A stretch of 64,000 bases of DNA from Weeksellaceae bacterium (GCA_019459455.1 JAIBEX010000014.1:124001-188000); one strand, 5' to 3'. Shown: positions 9,299 through 20,382, counted from the stretch's first letter. The notes: generated by a model from the sequence alone, not told the origin. Numbers and translations are program-made.

Positions 9299-9345
9299 AG
9301 GTGTACCCATATTTTTTTCAATCGGTCTTCTTCATTTGTAAGCCT

Positions 9346-10287
9346 ATGGAATCAAGTCACCTCACCATCATCGAATTTCCGTCCAACCTTGGACTGAAAG
9401 AACCACATCCCGGTCATGAGCCGGGAGTCCGCAAATTGCCGGACTTCTTCAGGGAAAACGGTTTCCACTACGCGCTGAAGGCTGACAGCATTATACGCCT
9501 GGAGCCCCCACCGTATGCAATGAAATCGGACCCGGAGTCAGGAGTCAGGAATGCAGATGCCATTGCAGATTATGCAAAAAAACAGGCAGAAGTGCTGGAG
9601 GAGGTACTTGCGGAGGGTCAGTTTGCCGTGGTGTTAGGGGGTGACTGCAGTATTCTGATCGGCAATGCACTTGCTTTAAGAAATATGGGCGAGTTTGGGC
9701 TGTTCTACCTGGACGGTCACACGGATTTTATGCTGCCGGAGCAGTCGCAGACGGAGGGGGCAGCGGGCATGGACCTGGCTTTCATCACCGGTCACGGCCC
9801 TTCCAAACTGACGGACCTTGACGGCCGTAAACCCTACATCAGCGAAAAACACGTCTGGTGTGTGGGCAACCGCGATATGGAAGACTGGTATGTGGATGCC
9901 ATCGTGCGTTCAGATATCCAGTACACGGACCTGGTTACCCTGCGAAAAGAAGGCATCGCAAAGTGTGTGGAACGGTTTCTGGACATGGTGAAAAAGGAAA
10001 GACTCGCCGGCTTCTGGATTCATTTTGATGTGGATGTGCTGAACGATGAAATTATGCCGGCGGTGGACAGCCGGCAACCGGATGGGCTCCTGTATCCAGA
10101 ACTTCAACACCTGTTTGAGTTGCTGCTCGCCAGTCCGTGTGCCGTCGGTCTTGAAATCACCATCCTGGACCCGGACCTTGATCCTGAGGGCCGATACACG
10201 AAGGAACTGGTCAAAAGCCTGACAGCGGCATTTTCAGCGGCTGCAGCGCCAGAAAAGCATGACTGTGAAGAGGCTGCAGACAGATAA
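9346..10287 (+). CDS. Arginase/agmatinase/formiminoglutamase family protein
   Basis: Ureohydrolase-fold metal enzyme, normally hydrolysing a guanidino or formimino compound with two Mn ions. Motifs from ATG 9346: GGDCSIL (98-104), DGHTDF (123-128), WIHFDVDVLND, and a C-terminal GLEITILDPDLDPEG. The first motif has Cys where arginases carry His (GGDHS), and the second has Gly for Ala. Both occur in uncharacterised members of the family, so substrate should not be assumed to be arginine. The ATG is preferred over the upstream GTG because a -7 box lies at 9291-9298. It stands alone, convergent with the next gene. Confidence 0.82.
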   Translation: MESSHLTIIEFPSNLGLKEPHPGHEPGVRKLPDFFRENGFHYALKADSIIRLEPPPYAMKSDPESGVRNADAIADYAKKQAEVLEEVLAEGQFAVVLGGDCSILIGNALALRNMGEFGLFYLDGHTDFMLPEQSQTEGAAGMDLAFITGHGPSKLTDLDGRKPYISEKHVWCVGNRDMEDWYVDAIVRSDIQYTDLVTLRKEGIAKCVERFLDMVKKERLAGFWIHFDVDVLNDEIMPAVDSRQPDGLLYPELQHLFELLLASPCAVGLEITILDPDLDPEGRYTKELVKSLTAAFSAAAAPEKHDCEEAADR

Positions 10288-10299
10288 AATCCGTAAGTG

Positions 10300-10953
10300 T
10301 CAGGTGAGATAAGTTACAGAATGCCTGACACACACCTCCAGGTCTCCCCATACAAATCCGGCTTGCTCTGCTTCCGTACGGAACCGGAGTTCATCGTGTT
10401 CATAAAAATTAAGATGCAGGTTTCCGTCATCACAGAGGCGTAGCGACAGGGGAACTTCGTTCTCAGCGGAGATCAGGAAGATGACGGGTACGTCGTAGAC
10501 CCCGGAAAAAAGAAAAAGGGGAAGTGTACCGGAAAGGGTACCTGTATCCACCAGGTAGGCCGTTCCGTTTCTGTTCCTGCCTCCGGTCCTTTTAAAAAGG
10601 TTTCGCTTGCGGTAGTTTTCAAACTCAAAATCCATCAGGTTGCGGTCCGTAAAATCCATCAGGAAAAGGCTACGGATGTTCAGCGCGTTCAGGAAATCCT
10701 GCAGGACGCGGGGAAATTGTGCCGTGTAATCCGCACGGCTTTTCGCTGCCCAGCTCATCACCGCGTGCCCGCATATGGCTCTTGCAGTTGGATGCAGGGG
10801 CTGCAGGTGGTCATAAAAATTACGGATTACCGCGGCTTCATAAGGTACGGTCAGATCAGCGCAGCCGGCATAGCTCCGCTGAAAATCCGCGATCAACCGG
10901 TCTGCAAACACCGACTGCCTGAATATCACTTTCCTGGGAACAGGTTTGAACAT
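10300..10953 (-). CDS. Hypothetical protein
   Basis: 217 residues, no signal peptide or membrane segment, no recognised family. The N-terminal half is helical; the C-terminal half is beta-rich (LSGTLPLFLFSGVYDVPVIF and later strands). It ends 13 bp from the convergent arginase-like gene and lies 26 bp downstream of the next minus-strand gene, so it may share its transcript. Confidence 0.65.
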   Translation of the reverse strand: MFKPVPRKVIFRQSVFADRLIADFQRSYAGCADLTVPYEAAVIRNFYDHLQPLHPTARAICGHAVMSWAAKSRADYTAQFPRVLQDFLNALNIRSLFLMDFTDRNLMDFEFENYRKRNLFKRTGGRNRNGTAYLVDTGTLSGTLPLFLFSGVYDVPVIFLISAENEVPLSLRLCDDGNLHLNFYEHDELRFRTEAEQAGFVWGDLEVCVRHSVTYLT

Positions 10954-10979
10954 AAACCAGTAATCCGGATTATAGAATC

Positions 10980-11393
10980 CTACTCGTTTTTGTCCAGATA
11001 CGCAGCATATACCAGGAGCCCGCTGAGGATCAGGTTATCGGTATTTTTTGTGTTTTTTGCCTTGTACTCGTCGCCTGCAAACTCGAACATCTTCGTTTCC
11101 GGGTCATAGGTAAGGGTATTGCCGGTGCTTTCACTGGACCTGATGTTGAGGGTGGTTACGTTCTCCATAATCATGAGCGTGAATTTCTGGGCGGCCATTT
11201 CTCTGCCTCCTTTTTCAATCACGTAATTTCCGGTATGTTCCGTAATATGGTGGGTGCTTCCCAACATATCCACACTGTATTTTTCGCTTTTTGGGTTGCT
11301 GATGGAAACGGTAAATCCATCGGACACCATTTTTTGCGCAGATACGGAGATCATCATCAGGGAAAAGAAGAGGAAAAGTACTTGTTTTTTCAT
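10980..11393 (-). CDS. Secreted small protein, family Y (paralogous to two genes at 54.8-55.6 kb)
   Basis: 137 residues with signal peptide (ends VSAQK). The mature part shares the pattern ADGF-T-S-SN-KSEKY, ITEHTGNYVIEKGGR, AAQKFTLM, STGNTLTYDPETK and LILSGLLVYA with the proteins at 55233-55649 and 54781-55188. No known family. Probably a periplasmic beta-rich protein. The conserved TGNTL and LLSGLL blocks argue that all three are functional copies. Confidence 0.75.
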   Translation of the reverse strand: MKKQVLFLFFSLMMISVSAQKMVSDGFTVSISNPKSEKYSVDMLGSTHHITEHTGNYVIEKGGREMAAQKFTLMIMENVTTLNIRSSESTGNTLTYDPETKMFEFAGDEYKAKNTKNTDNLILSGLLVYAAYLDKNE

Positions 11394-11565
11394 AGGGTTT
11401 GTTTTATTTTTTTTGAGGTTTATTTAACCGGAAATCTGCAGCGAACAGGTCCTGCAAAAGGATCTTCAGTTTTATGTGCAGATGCCGGCCGCTAAAGATA
11501 TGAAATAATCACTTCCGAAGCGAAGGTATTTCTAAATCCGTAAAACTCACGGGCAAGCTCCAATG

Positions 11566-12003
11566 CTAAGTCCTGTTCTTCAGTCTGGTGATGAGCTTCA
11601 GCAGTCCTTCGCGGTTTTTTGCGTCGTGGTAAAAGCGGGGCAGTTTCTCCAGAAGGGTAAAATGCGTCCGGCCTTTGTGTTCGCGCAAGGTGGCGCCAAT
11701 GTAGCGTTCCAGATATTCCAGATGTCTGAAGTTGTAGGCATAGAACACGCCGTTGCGGAAGGGGGCCTGCAGCCAAAGGGGTTGCCCAAACCAGGAATGG
11801 GCCGCCAGATGTATGGTGCCATATGGAAGCACATCGGTTGTAGTTTCTTTGTGACAGCCGCAGGAGTCACAGAAAAGCCGTGCTGTTTTCCTCTCAGAAT
11901 CTAAAGTGGCAACTGCTTTTTTAGCACAGGCGGGGCAGACCACCCAGACTTCGCGTTCGAAATCGGAAAGCCGGAGGTTTTCATCCTGAAATCGGTTGTT
12001 CAT
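11566..12003 (-). CDS. Zinc-ribbon protein of unknown function
   Basis: 145 residues. The N-terminal half carries two knuckles, VCPACAKK and FCDSCGCHK, spaced like a zinc ribbon. The C-terminal half is helical (YNFRHLEYLERYIGATLREH). No family recognised. Closely follows the alpha/beta hydrolase gene (19 bp), so the two likely share a transcript. Confidence 0.7.
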   Translation of the reverse strand: MNNRFQDENLRLSDFEREVWVVCPACAKKAVATLDSERKTARLFCDSCGCHKETTTDVLPYGTIHLAAHSWFGQPLWLQAPFRNGVFYAYNFRHLEYLERYIGATLREHKGRTHFTLLEKLPRFYHDAKNREGLLKLITRLKNRT

Positions 12004-12022
12004 CGGATCCTGATTAAATGCA

Positions 12023-12823
12023 TTACCTGCCGTCCAGGAATTTTTCGATTAAGGGGACTGCCAGGTCACTTTCCCGGAAGTCAGGTTTCAGCGTGGTGAT
12101 CTCGCCGATATAATCGCCGTGACCGCCGGGGATAATGGCGAGGGAGGAGTGCTCCAAAAGCCGGTTCTGTTCCAGCCCATGTTCCGGCGTGATGACGTCA
12201 CGGTCGCCGATGATGATGAGTGCGGGAACTTTCACCGTTGCGATCTTTTCATCGGGGATGTCTTTAAAGTTCACCATGCGGGCGGCATCTTTGTCATGCA
12301 TGACCTGGAGACCCGCCGGGTCCTGCGCAACACTCCGATACGCCAGCTGCAGCGGTTCGGGCATGCGCTCAAGCCTGGCACTGTTCATGAATTCCCAGAA
12401 CCACGTTGGTACGCCTCTGCGGTTGGTAAGTGCAGAACCCAGAACCATTTTATGGACAAGCTGCGGATGCCGGATGGCGATATGAAGGACGGTGGTGCCG
12501 CCGTTACTGAATCCGAAAAAATCCGCATTGTGAATACCAAGATTTCGGAGCAGCGCGGCAGCATCATCTGCATCCTGTTCAAAGGTAACTCCGGTATCGC
12601 GGTCTCCGGTGCGTCCATGCGCCTGAAGTTCCACCGCAATGACCATTCTGTTTTCTGCGAAAAGCGGAATTACCTTTCCAAAGGTGGTCTGTATGGTAGA
12701 CCCGCCGCCGTGGAGCAGCACCAAAGGTTTGCCTTTTCCATAGATTTCATAATACATGTTCAGGCCGTTCACTTCGGAATAGCCGCTGCGGAACAGGGAA
12801 TGACGTGGCACCGGGTCGGTCAT
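12023..12823 (-). CDS. Alpha/beta hydrolase
   Basis: Serine hydrolase fold: LVLLHGGGST oxyanion loop, nucleophile elbow GFSNGG, acid in IIIGDRDVITPEH, and catalytic His in IPGGHGDYIG. The substrate cannot be told. I start it at the ATG at 12823 (MTDPVPRH). The longer TTG start at 12856 falls inside a clear -7 promoter box. No signal peptide, so cytoplasmic. First gene of a probable pair with the zinc-ribbon protein. Confidence 0.85.
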   Translation of the reverse strand: MTDPVPRHSLFRSGYSEVNGLNMYYEIYGKGKPLVLLHGGGSTIQTTFGKVIPLFAENRMVIAVELQAHGRTGDRDTGVTFEQDADDAAALLRNLGIHNADFFGFSNGGTTVLHIAIRHPQLVHKMVLGSALTNRRGVPTWFWEFMNSARLERMPEPLQLAYRSVAQDPAGLQVMHDKDAARMVNFKDIPDEKIATVKVPALIIIGDRDVITPEHGLEQNRLLEHSSLAIIPGGHGDYIGEITTLKPDFRESDLAVPLIEKFLDGR

Positions 12824-12853
12824 TTTACTAAGATTTTGGAGATCACTCCGAAC

Positions 12854-12885
12854 CAAAGTTAAAAAATTATTCGGTAACGCAGCAA
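12854..12885 (-). promoter_or_regulatory. Promoter of the hydrolase gene
   Basis: On the minus strand TAACTTTG (12861-12854) matches TAnnTTTG, with TTG at 12885-12883 about 21 nt upstream as the -33 element. Confidence 0.6.
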
Positions 12886-12992
12886 GAGAATTTACCTCTC
12901 CATACAGAAAACCCCCTCAGGATTTAGGCGCTGAAAGGGTCTTCTATACAGTACTTGCAGTCAGATTTCTTAAAGTCTCCCGGTGGTGGTTA

Positions 12993-13424
12993 TTAATGCG
13001 ATTCGTTATTCGTCACCGTTAGAACTACTTCCATGTTGTTCCTTGTCGCATTGGAATAAGGACAGATCTGGTGGGCCTTCTCCGTTAGTGAGCGGGCTTC
13101 CTCTGTCGGCACGCCGGGTATATTTACCGCGAGTTCGGCTGACAATCCGAAACCGCCGTTGTCCAGCTGGCCGATGCTGATTTTTGCCGTAACCGATGTT
13201 ACCCCGGTCTTCACGTTTGAGAGACTGATGACACGTTTAAGCGCACTGTCGAAGCAGGCAGCATATCCTGCGGCAAACAGCATTTCGGGATTTGTGTAAT
13301 CGTCATTCGCCCCGCCCAAGGCTTTGGGCATTCTTACCTCGAGGTCAATCAGGCCGTTTTCACTTTTCACATGGCCATCGCGGCCGCCGGTTGCGGTTAC
13401 ACTGGTGGTGTACAATGTTTTCAT
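12993..13424 (-). CDS. ohr: Organic hydroperoxide resistance protein Ohr
   Basis: Thiol peroxidase of the OsmC/Ohr family that reduces organic hydroperoxides in the cytoplasm. Typical length (143). Both reactive cysteines are present, in AACFDSAL and in QICPYSNATR. The N-terminal YTTSVTATGGRDGHV and NPEMLFAAGYAACF blocks are diagnostic. It lies 2 bp after ohrR, at the end of a nitroreductase-ohrR-ohr operon controlled by an OhrR-type operator. Confidence 0.95.
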   Translation of the reverse strand: MKTLYTTSVTATGGRDGHVKSENGLIDLEVRMPKALGGANDDYTNPEMLFAAGYAACFDSALKRVISLSNVKTGVTSVTAKISIGQLDNGGFGLSAELAVNIPGVPTEEARSLTEKAHQICPYSNATRNNMEVVLTVTNNESH

Positions 13425-13426
13425 AT

Positions 13427-13861
13427 TTATTTCTGTATTTTGTTAAGTATTTTATTTATAGACTCTTTCAGTTCCTGAAGTTCACCTGTTTCCAGATCGA
13501 TTTTTTCCAGGATCCTGGCGGGTAGGCCACCTGCTTTTTCGCGGAGGGCTTTACCGCTGTCGGTCAGGAAAATCTGCACCACCCGTTCATCCAGGGTGTT
13601 GCGCTTTCTGACGATAAAACCTTTCGCCTCCAGCCTTTTTAAAAGCGGGGTCAGGGTGCCACTGTCCAGGAAGAGTTTTCTGCCGATATCGCAAACGCCA
13701 GGGCCGTCCTCTTCCCAAAGTACCATCATGACGAGGTACTGCGGATAAGTCATGTCCAGTTCTTCCAGAAGCGGCCGGTAAAGGCCCGTAATTTCCCTGG
13801 AGAGGGCATAGAGCGGAAAGCAGATCTGCTGGCCGAGGTGCAGGGCGTCGGGATTTTCCAT
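13427..13861 (-). CDS. ohrR: MarR-family peroxide sensor OhrR
   Basis: Winged-helix repressor that releases DNA when its N-terminal cysteine is oxidised. The redox Cys is in LGQQICFPLYALSREI. The DNA-binding part includes LFLDSGTLTPLLKRLEAKGF and the wing KRNTLDERVVQIFLT. 144 residues, normal for the family. Located between a nitroreductase gene (21 bp upstream) and ohr (2 bp downstream). A consensus OhrR palindrome overlaps the operon promoter, so autoregulation is expected. Confidence 0.93.
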   Translation of the reverse strand: MENPDALHLGQQICFPLYALSREITGLYRPLLEELDMTYPQYLVMMVLWEEDGPGVCDIGRKLFLDSGTLTPLLKRLEAKGFIVRKRNTLDERVVQIFLTDSGKALREKAGGLPARILEKIDLETGELQELKESINKILNKIQK

Positions 13862-13882
13862 AAAACTGAAGGTTTTGATGAA

Positions 13883-14515
13883 TTATTTTCTGATGATGAA
13901 CTCTTCCATAGGCAAACGAACCTTTTTCATGGTGGACAGCCAGTCTTTTTCCGCATCACGGTAGCCCAGGTAGAGTAGCGTCACACTTTTAAGTCCCAGT
14001 TCGTGAAGCCCAAGGATCTCGTCCACCACCGCGTTGCTGAAGCCTTCGGCCGGGGTGCTGTCCACCTTAAGCTCTGCCGCCTGTGCCATGGCCAGTCCCA
14101 GCGCGATATAGGTCTGCCGGGCTGTATGGGCAAAGTGCTGGTGTGCGGTCTGCGCACCGTAAAGTTGCTTCAGCTGGTCGGTATAACTGCTGAAACGGCC
14201 GCGCGGGAGTTCGCGTACCTCGGTGTGATGGTCGTATACTTGATCGATTTTTTCAGCTGAATACTGATCCCAGGCGGCGAATACGAGCACATGCGAACAG
14301 TCGCGCATCACCTCCGGGTTCAGGGCACCGGCGACCATTTTTTCCTTCAGTTCCTGGGTCTCCACAACAATGACGCGGAAAGGCTGCAGACCCGATGAAG
14401 TAGGCGCTAGTCGGGCCGCTTCCAGTATGCTGTTTACATCCTGTTCTGAAACTTTTTTGGTTGGATCATAGGCTTTCACCGCATGTCTCCAGTTTAAATC
14501 CTGTAATAATGACAT
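13883..14515 (-). CDS. NAD(P)H-dependent nitroreductase-family oxidoreductase
   Basis: FMN enzyme of the NfsB/nitroreductase fold (210 residues): WRHAVKAYDPTKKVSE, ARLAPTSSGLQPFRVIVV, ARQTYIALGLAMAQAAEL and a C-terminal LGYRDAEKDW. It reduces nitro compounds or quinones in the cytoplasm. First gene of the ohrR-ohr operon, which suggests a role in electrophile or quinone defence under OhrR control. Confidence 0.88.
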   Translation of the reverse strand: MSLLQDLNWRHAVKAYDPTKKVSEQDVNSILEAARLAPTSSGLQPFRVIVVETQELKEKMVAGALNPEVMRDCSHVLVFAAWDQYSAEKIDQVYDHHTEVRELPRGRFSSYTDQLKQLYGAQTAHQHFAHTARQTYIALGLAMAQAAELKVDSTPAEGFSNAVVDEILGLHELGLKSVTLLYLGYRDAEKDWLSTMKKVRLPMEEFIIRK

Positions 14516-14585
14516 CTTTAAATTTTTGGTTGATAATAATTTTTCTGAAAATCCAGCCGAAATAACTGCGGCTGTTTTAACGGGA

Positions 14586-14616
14586 CAAAGGTAAACTCAA
14601 AATACATTGTGCACAA
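14586..14616 (-). promoter_or_regulatory. Promoter of the nitroreductase-ohrR-ohr operon
   Basis: Minus-strand TACCTTTG (14593-14586) is a perfect -7 box. TTG at 14616-14614, 20 nt upstream, serves as -33 and lies inside the OhrR operator. Confidence 0.75.
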
Positions 14617-14625
14617 TTAAATTGT
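14613..14625. promoter_or_regulatory. OhrR operator
   Basis: ACAATTAAATTGT is a perfect 6+1+6 palindrome and matches the core of the Bacillus OhrR operator TACAATTAAATTGTA. It covers the -33 element of the ohr operon, so bound repressor would block RNA polymerase. Confidence 0.75.
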
Positions 14626-14717
14626 AATAAACAAACATTAGACAGAATCTATCAACTTCTAAAGTCAAACGCTCGCTAAATTAGGTTCACAAGTATACCT
14701 CGCTCAAACATTGGCAT

Positions 14718-14745
14718 AAAAAAACCCTTTCACTGCTGAAAGGGT
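14718..14745 (-). terminator. Intrinsic terminator of katG
   Basis: On the minus strand ACCCTTTCA-loop-TGAAAGGGT (9-bp stem, 4-nt loop, plus-strand 14724-14745) is followed by seven T residues. It starts just after the katG stop codon. Confidence 0.9.
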
Positions 14746-14751
14746 CTCATC

Positions 14752-17094
<2,343 letters not shown>

Positions 17095-17098
17095 TTAT

Positions 17099-17106
17099 CA
17101 AAGTTA
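17099..17106 (-). promoter_or_regulatory. -7 box of katG
   Basis: Minus-strand TAACTTTG matches TAnnTTTG, 17 nt before the katG ATG. I see no clear -33 TTG. Confidence 0.55.
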
Positions 17107-17374
17107 TGAATTATGGTTCATTAAAAACCGACCGGTACCATCTATTATAATGAATTACATGATAGTTTAAATAAATAGAAAACGGCGAAACTGATTGTGT
17201 CTGTTTATCAATCTTGCTTTTTTCATCCTGTATTATCTGATTCCCGAAACACACAACCGTAGGAGCCAGGCACCGTTGTTTTGAAGTATTTAAAGGTGAT
17301 TTATAAGATGGCCGCCCTTTTATTTCAGAAAAAAATATGCAAATTTGCAGCCTGTTCATAGATGAAGCTGAAGT

Positions 17375-19498
17375 ATGAAATTATGCATTGCCGAGAAACC
17401 AAGCGTTGCCCGTGATATCGCCAAGGTCCTGGGGGCCGACATGCCTAAACAGGGCTATTTCGAAGGCAACGGCTATTGGGTCACATGGACCTTCGGTCAC
17501 CTCTGTACGCTTAAGGAACCTCATGACTACAGTGCACACTATAAATCCTGGGACCTCGTCTTCCTGCCCATTATTCCGCAGAACTTTGGCATCAAGCTTA
17601 TCCCGAACCCGGGAGTAGAAAAACAGTTCCGGGTGATTGAAAAACTGGTGCAGGAGTGCAATGAAGTCATCAACTGCGGGGATGCCGGCCAGGAAGGAGA
17701 AGTCATCCAGCGCTGGGTTCTCCAAAAGGCGAAATGCCGGAAACCGGTGAAAAGACTCTGGATTTCCTCACTGACCGAAGAAGCGATTAAAGAAGGCTTC
17801 GCCACGTTAAAACCTGCGGCTGATTATAAGAACCTCTATCTGGCTGGTAATGCCCGGGCGATAGGCGACTGGCTTCTGGGCATCAATGCTACCCGGCTTT
17901 TTACCCGCAAATTCGGCGGCAACAAAGGTGTGCTTTCCATTGGAAGGGTGCAGACCCCCACCCTTGCCATGATTGTGCAGCGGCAGAAGGAAATAGATGC
18001 TTTCAAGATGGAAGAATACTGGGAATTGAAAACTAAGTACCGGCATGTCCTTTTCAGTGCCACCATTGAACGTCTGAAATCAAAAGAGAAAGCCGAAAAA
18101 GGCCTCGATTATCTGAAGCAACACCCTTTTGAAATCGTGTCTTTCGAAATCAAGGAAGGAAAAGAGAAAAACCCACGGCTCTTCGACCTCACCGCGCTTC
18201 AGGTGGAAGCCAACCGGAAATACGGATTCTCTGCAGAGAACACGCTGAAGTACATCCAAAGCCTTTATGAAAAGAAACATACCACCTACCCGCGCGTAGA
18301 CACGACCTACCTTTCTGAGAACCTTCACCCGAAAGTGGCCGGTATCCTGGGAACGATGCATTTTTATGAAGAACTCACCGCGCCGGTGCTCGCCCAAGCC
18401 ATTCCCAAATCCAAAGCGGTTTTTGATGATGCGAAGATTACGGACCACCACGCCATCATCCCCACCGAAGTGCCGCCTTCCGGTCAGCTGACGAGGGAAG
18501 AAAAACTCGTCTACGATCTCGTGGCCAGGCGGTTCATTGCCGTTTTCTATCCCGAATGCAGGATTTCCAACACCCTCGTTGAAGGCCGTGCAGGTACCAT
18601 TCCTTTCAGGACCAGCGGGCGGCAGGTCCTGGAGCCGGGGTGGCGCGCCGTGTATGTAAATGACAAGGTGAGGGAAAAGGTTGAGGTTAAGGATGAGGTT
18701 AAGGATGAGGAGCAGGAGATTCCGGAATTTAAAGTGGGCGAAACCGGTCCGCATAAGCCGCTCGTCCATCAGGGAAAGACGAGTCCGCCGAAACCGTACA
18801 CCGAAGCCACCCTGCTCCGCGCCATGGAGACAGCGGGTAAGCAGGTGGAGGATGAAGAGCTGCGTGAAATGATGAAAAACAATGGCATCGGGCGGCCTTC
18901 TACGCGGGCGAACATTATTGAAACGCTGTTCAAAAGGAAATATATTGAACGGAAGAAGAAAAACCTGTTTGCGACGAGCACGGGCATGGATCTCATTGGT
19001 ATCATAGAGGACGAACTTCTTAAAAGCCCTGAACTGACGGGCGAATGGGAGTCCAAGCTGAGGAAGATTGAGCGAGGGGAATACGAAGCCCATCTCTTCA
19101 AAGAAGAACTCATCGCTATGGTGACCGCCCTCACAAAAAAAGTGATCAGCGAAAAAGGAAAGGTCATTTCATTTCACGAAGAGATCCTTGCTGCAGAGAA
19201 AAAGGTGAGAACACCGCGCATAAACACCGCGGTTGCCTGGGAAGAAATAAAGTGCCCGAAATGCAGCGGAAACTCCCTCATCAAAGGCAGGACCGCTGTA
19301 GGATGTACCCGTGACCGCGAATGCGGTTTTAAAATACCGTTTACCGTGTTTGGTAAGAAACTCACAGAAAAACAGATTCAGGATATCATCGTAAAAGGGA
19401 AATCCACGAAACTGAAAGGGTTTACCGGTCATCCTGCCAGGCTTACAGAAGGGGTTTTGCATTTGGGCGAAGGTGGGATGGTGGAACTTGTTCTTTAA
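17375..19498 (+). CDS. topB: DNA topoisomerase III
   Basis: Type IA topoisomerase that passes single strands and resolves replication and recombination intermediates. Toprim motifs are CIAEKPSVARD at the N-terminus and CGDAGQEGEVIQRW. The catalytic tyrosine is Y305 in TTYPRVDTTYL. A C-terminal four-Cys zinc finger (CPKCSGN with CTRDRECGF) completes the protein. 707 residues, normal for TopB. An acidic-lysine linker (KVEVKDEVKDEEQE) is encoded by a hexamer repeat at 18665-18718, and a related hexamer array begins exactly at the stop codon. Confidence 0.96.
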   Translation: MKLCIAEKPSVARDIAKVLGADMPKQGYFEGNGYWVTWTFGHLCTLKEPHDYSAHYKSWDLVFLPIIPQNFGIKLIPNPGVEKQFRVIEKLVQECNEVINCGDAGQEGEVIQRWVLQKAKCRKPVKRLWISSLTEEAIKEGFATLKPAADYKNLYLAGNARAIGDWLLGINATRLFTRKFGGNKGVLSIGRVQTPTLAMIVQRQKEIDAFKMEEYWELKTKYRHVLFSATIERLKSKEKAEKGLDYLKQHPFEIVSFEIKEGKEKNPRLFDLTALQVEANRKYGFSAENTLKYIQSLYEKKHTTYPRVDTTYLSENLHPKVAGILGTMHFYEELTAPVLAQAIPKSKAVFDDAKITDHHAIIPTEVPPSGQLTREEKLVYDLVARRFIAVFYPECRISNTLVEGRAGTIPFRTSGRQVLEPGWRAVYVNDKVREKVEVKDEVKDEEQEIPEFKVGETGPHKPLVHQGKTSPPKPYTEATLLRAMETAGKQVEDEELREMMKNNGIGRPSTRANIIETLFKRKYIERKKKNLFATSTGMDLIGIIEDELLKSPELTGEWESKLRKIERGEYEAHLFKEELIAMVTALTKKVISEKGKVISFHEEILAAEKKVRTPRINTAVAWEEIKCPKCSGNSLIKGRTAVGCTRDRECGFKIPFTVFGKKLTEKQIQDIIVKGKSTKLKGFTGHPARLTEGVLHLGEGGMVELVL
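18665..18718 (+). repeat. In-frame hexamer repeat inside topB
   Basis: Nine hexamers of the type RAGGTT/AAGGAT run through the topB linker. The unit is a multiple of three, so changes in copy number would lengthen or shorten the protein without a frameshift. Confidence 0.75.
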
Positions 19499-19545
19499 GG
19501 CTCAGGTTCAGGTTAAGGTTGAGGTTAAGGTTGAGGTTGAGGAGG
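19498..19545 (+). repeat. AGGTTR hexamer array after topB
   Basis: Eight hexamers (AGGCTC, AGGTTC, AGGTTA, AGGTTG, AGGTTA, AGGTTG, AGGTTG, AGGAGG). The first base is the last base of the topB stop codon. The unit resembles the one inside topB. Confidence 0.85.
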
Positions 19546-19632
19546 GACAGAAAATTCATCAGTTTTCTGTCCATTTTTTCATTAATTTAGTACTGGAGAT
19601 CCCTTGCTTCTACCAAAAAGACTTTTATATTC

Positions 19633-20382
19633 ATGATGAAGAAAACGATTTTTACCGTGCTTATTGGATTGGCAATGCTCTCCTTCACCGGTCCCGACGA
19701 ATTTCTGACCGCTCAGAAAAAGCATGAACGGGTGCGGGTGGCCCTAAAGGAAAAGCACGCTGCGGTGGAGAACATAGTAAAGAAACACGGCGGCGAACTG
19801 GATCAACTGAATTTGCTTTTGGTTGCTTATAAGGACAGCGATGTTCTGGTAGTTTACGGGAAACTGCCCAAAGACAAAGTGTACAGGAAGATCCATTCTT
19901 ATAAGGTCTGCTCCCGATCCGGCGAACTGGGGCCAAAAAGGAAAGAAGGGGACGGTCAGGTACCGGAAGGGTTTTATCATATTGACCGCTTCAACCCCAA
20001 CAGCCAGTTTTACCTTTCACTCGGAATCAATTACCCCAATCTTGCCGACCGGCGGAAAAGCAGGGAAGCACGTTTAGGTGGGGACATTTTCATTCATGGC
20101 TCCTGTGTAACCATTGGCTGCCTGCCCATGACCGATGACCTGATTAAAGAGGTGTATCTTCTGGCGGTTTATGCAAGAAACGGCGGACAAACGGAAATTC
20201 CGGTGTATCTGTTTCCCTTCCGGATGACCGATAAAAACATGACCGTGTACATGAGCAGATACCGCGACAACCCCCAACTCCTCGCCTTTTGGGAAAACCT
20301 GAAGATCGGACATGATAAATTTATGAAGTACGGCAGGAAACTGAAAGTGCAGGTAAACAGTAAAGGGGATTATGAATTTTAG
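19633..20382 (+). CDS. L,D-transpeptidase (YkuD-like) family protein
   Basis: Cell-wall cross-linking enzyme or relative, exported by an N-terminal signal segment (KKTIFTVLIGLAMLSFTG). The catalytic signature is FIHGSCVTIGCLPM, giving H155, G162 and the nucleophile C163. Upstream GQVPEGFYHI is the typical substrate-loop block. It is likely periplasmic and acts on meso-diaminopimelate peptides. Its own transcript; the next gene starts 69 bp downstream. Confidence 0.88.
   Translation: MMKKTIFTVLIGLAMLSFTGPDEFLTAQKKHERVRVALKEKHAAVENIVKKHGGELDQLNLLLVAYKDSDVLVVYGKLPKDKVYRKIHSYKVCSRSGELGPKRKEGDGQVPEGFYHIDRFNPNSQFYLSLGINYPNLADRRKSREARLGGDIFIHGSCVTIGCLPMTDDLIKEVYLLAVYARNGGQTEIPVYLFPFRMTDKNMTVYMSRYRDNPQLLAFWENLKIGHDKFMKYGRKLKVQVNSKGDYEF

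Noticed and set aside
11492-11776. Minus-strand frame overlapping the zinc-ribbon gene
   Set aside because: Runs over the same bases in another frame, with no motif; the zinc-ribbon frame is the better protein.
12824-12856. TTG start extending the alpha/beta hydrolase
   Set aside because: The codon is inside the TAACTTTG promoter box.
17111-17359. 82-codon minus-strand frame between katG and topB
   Set aside because: Low-complexity; the region is the katG promoter and topB leader.
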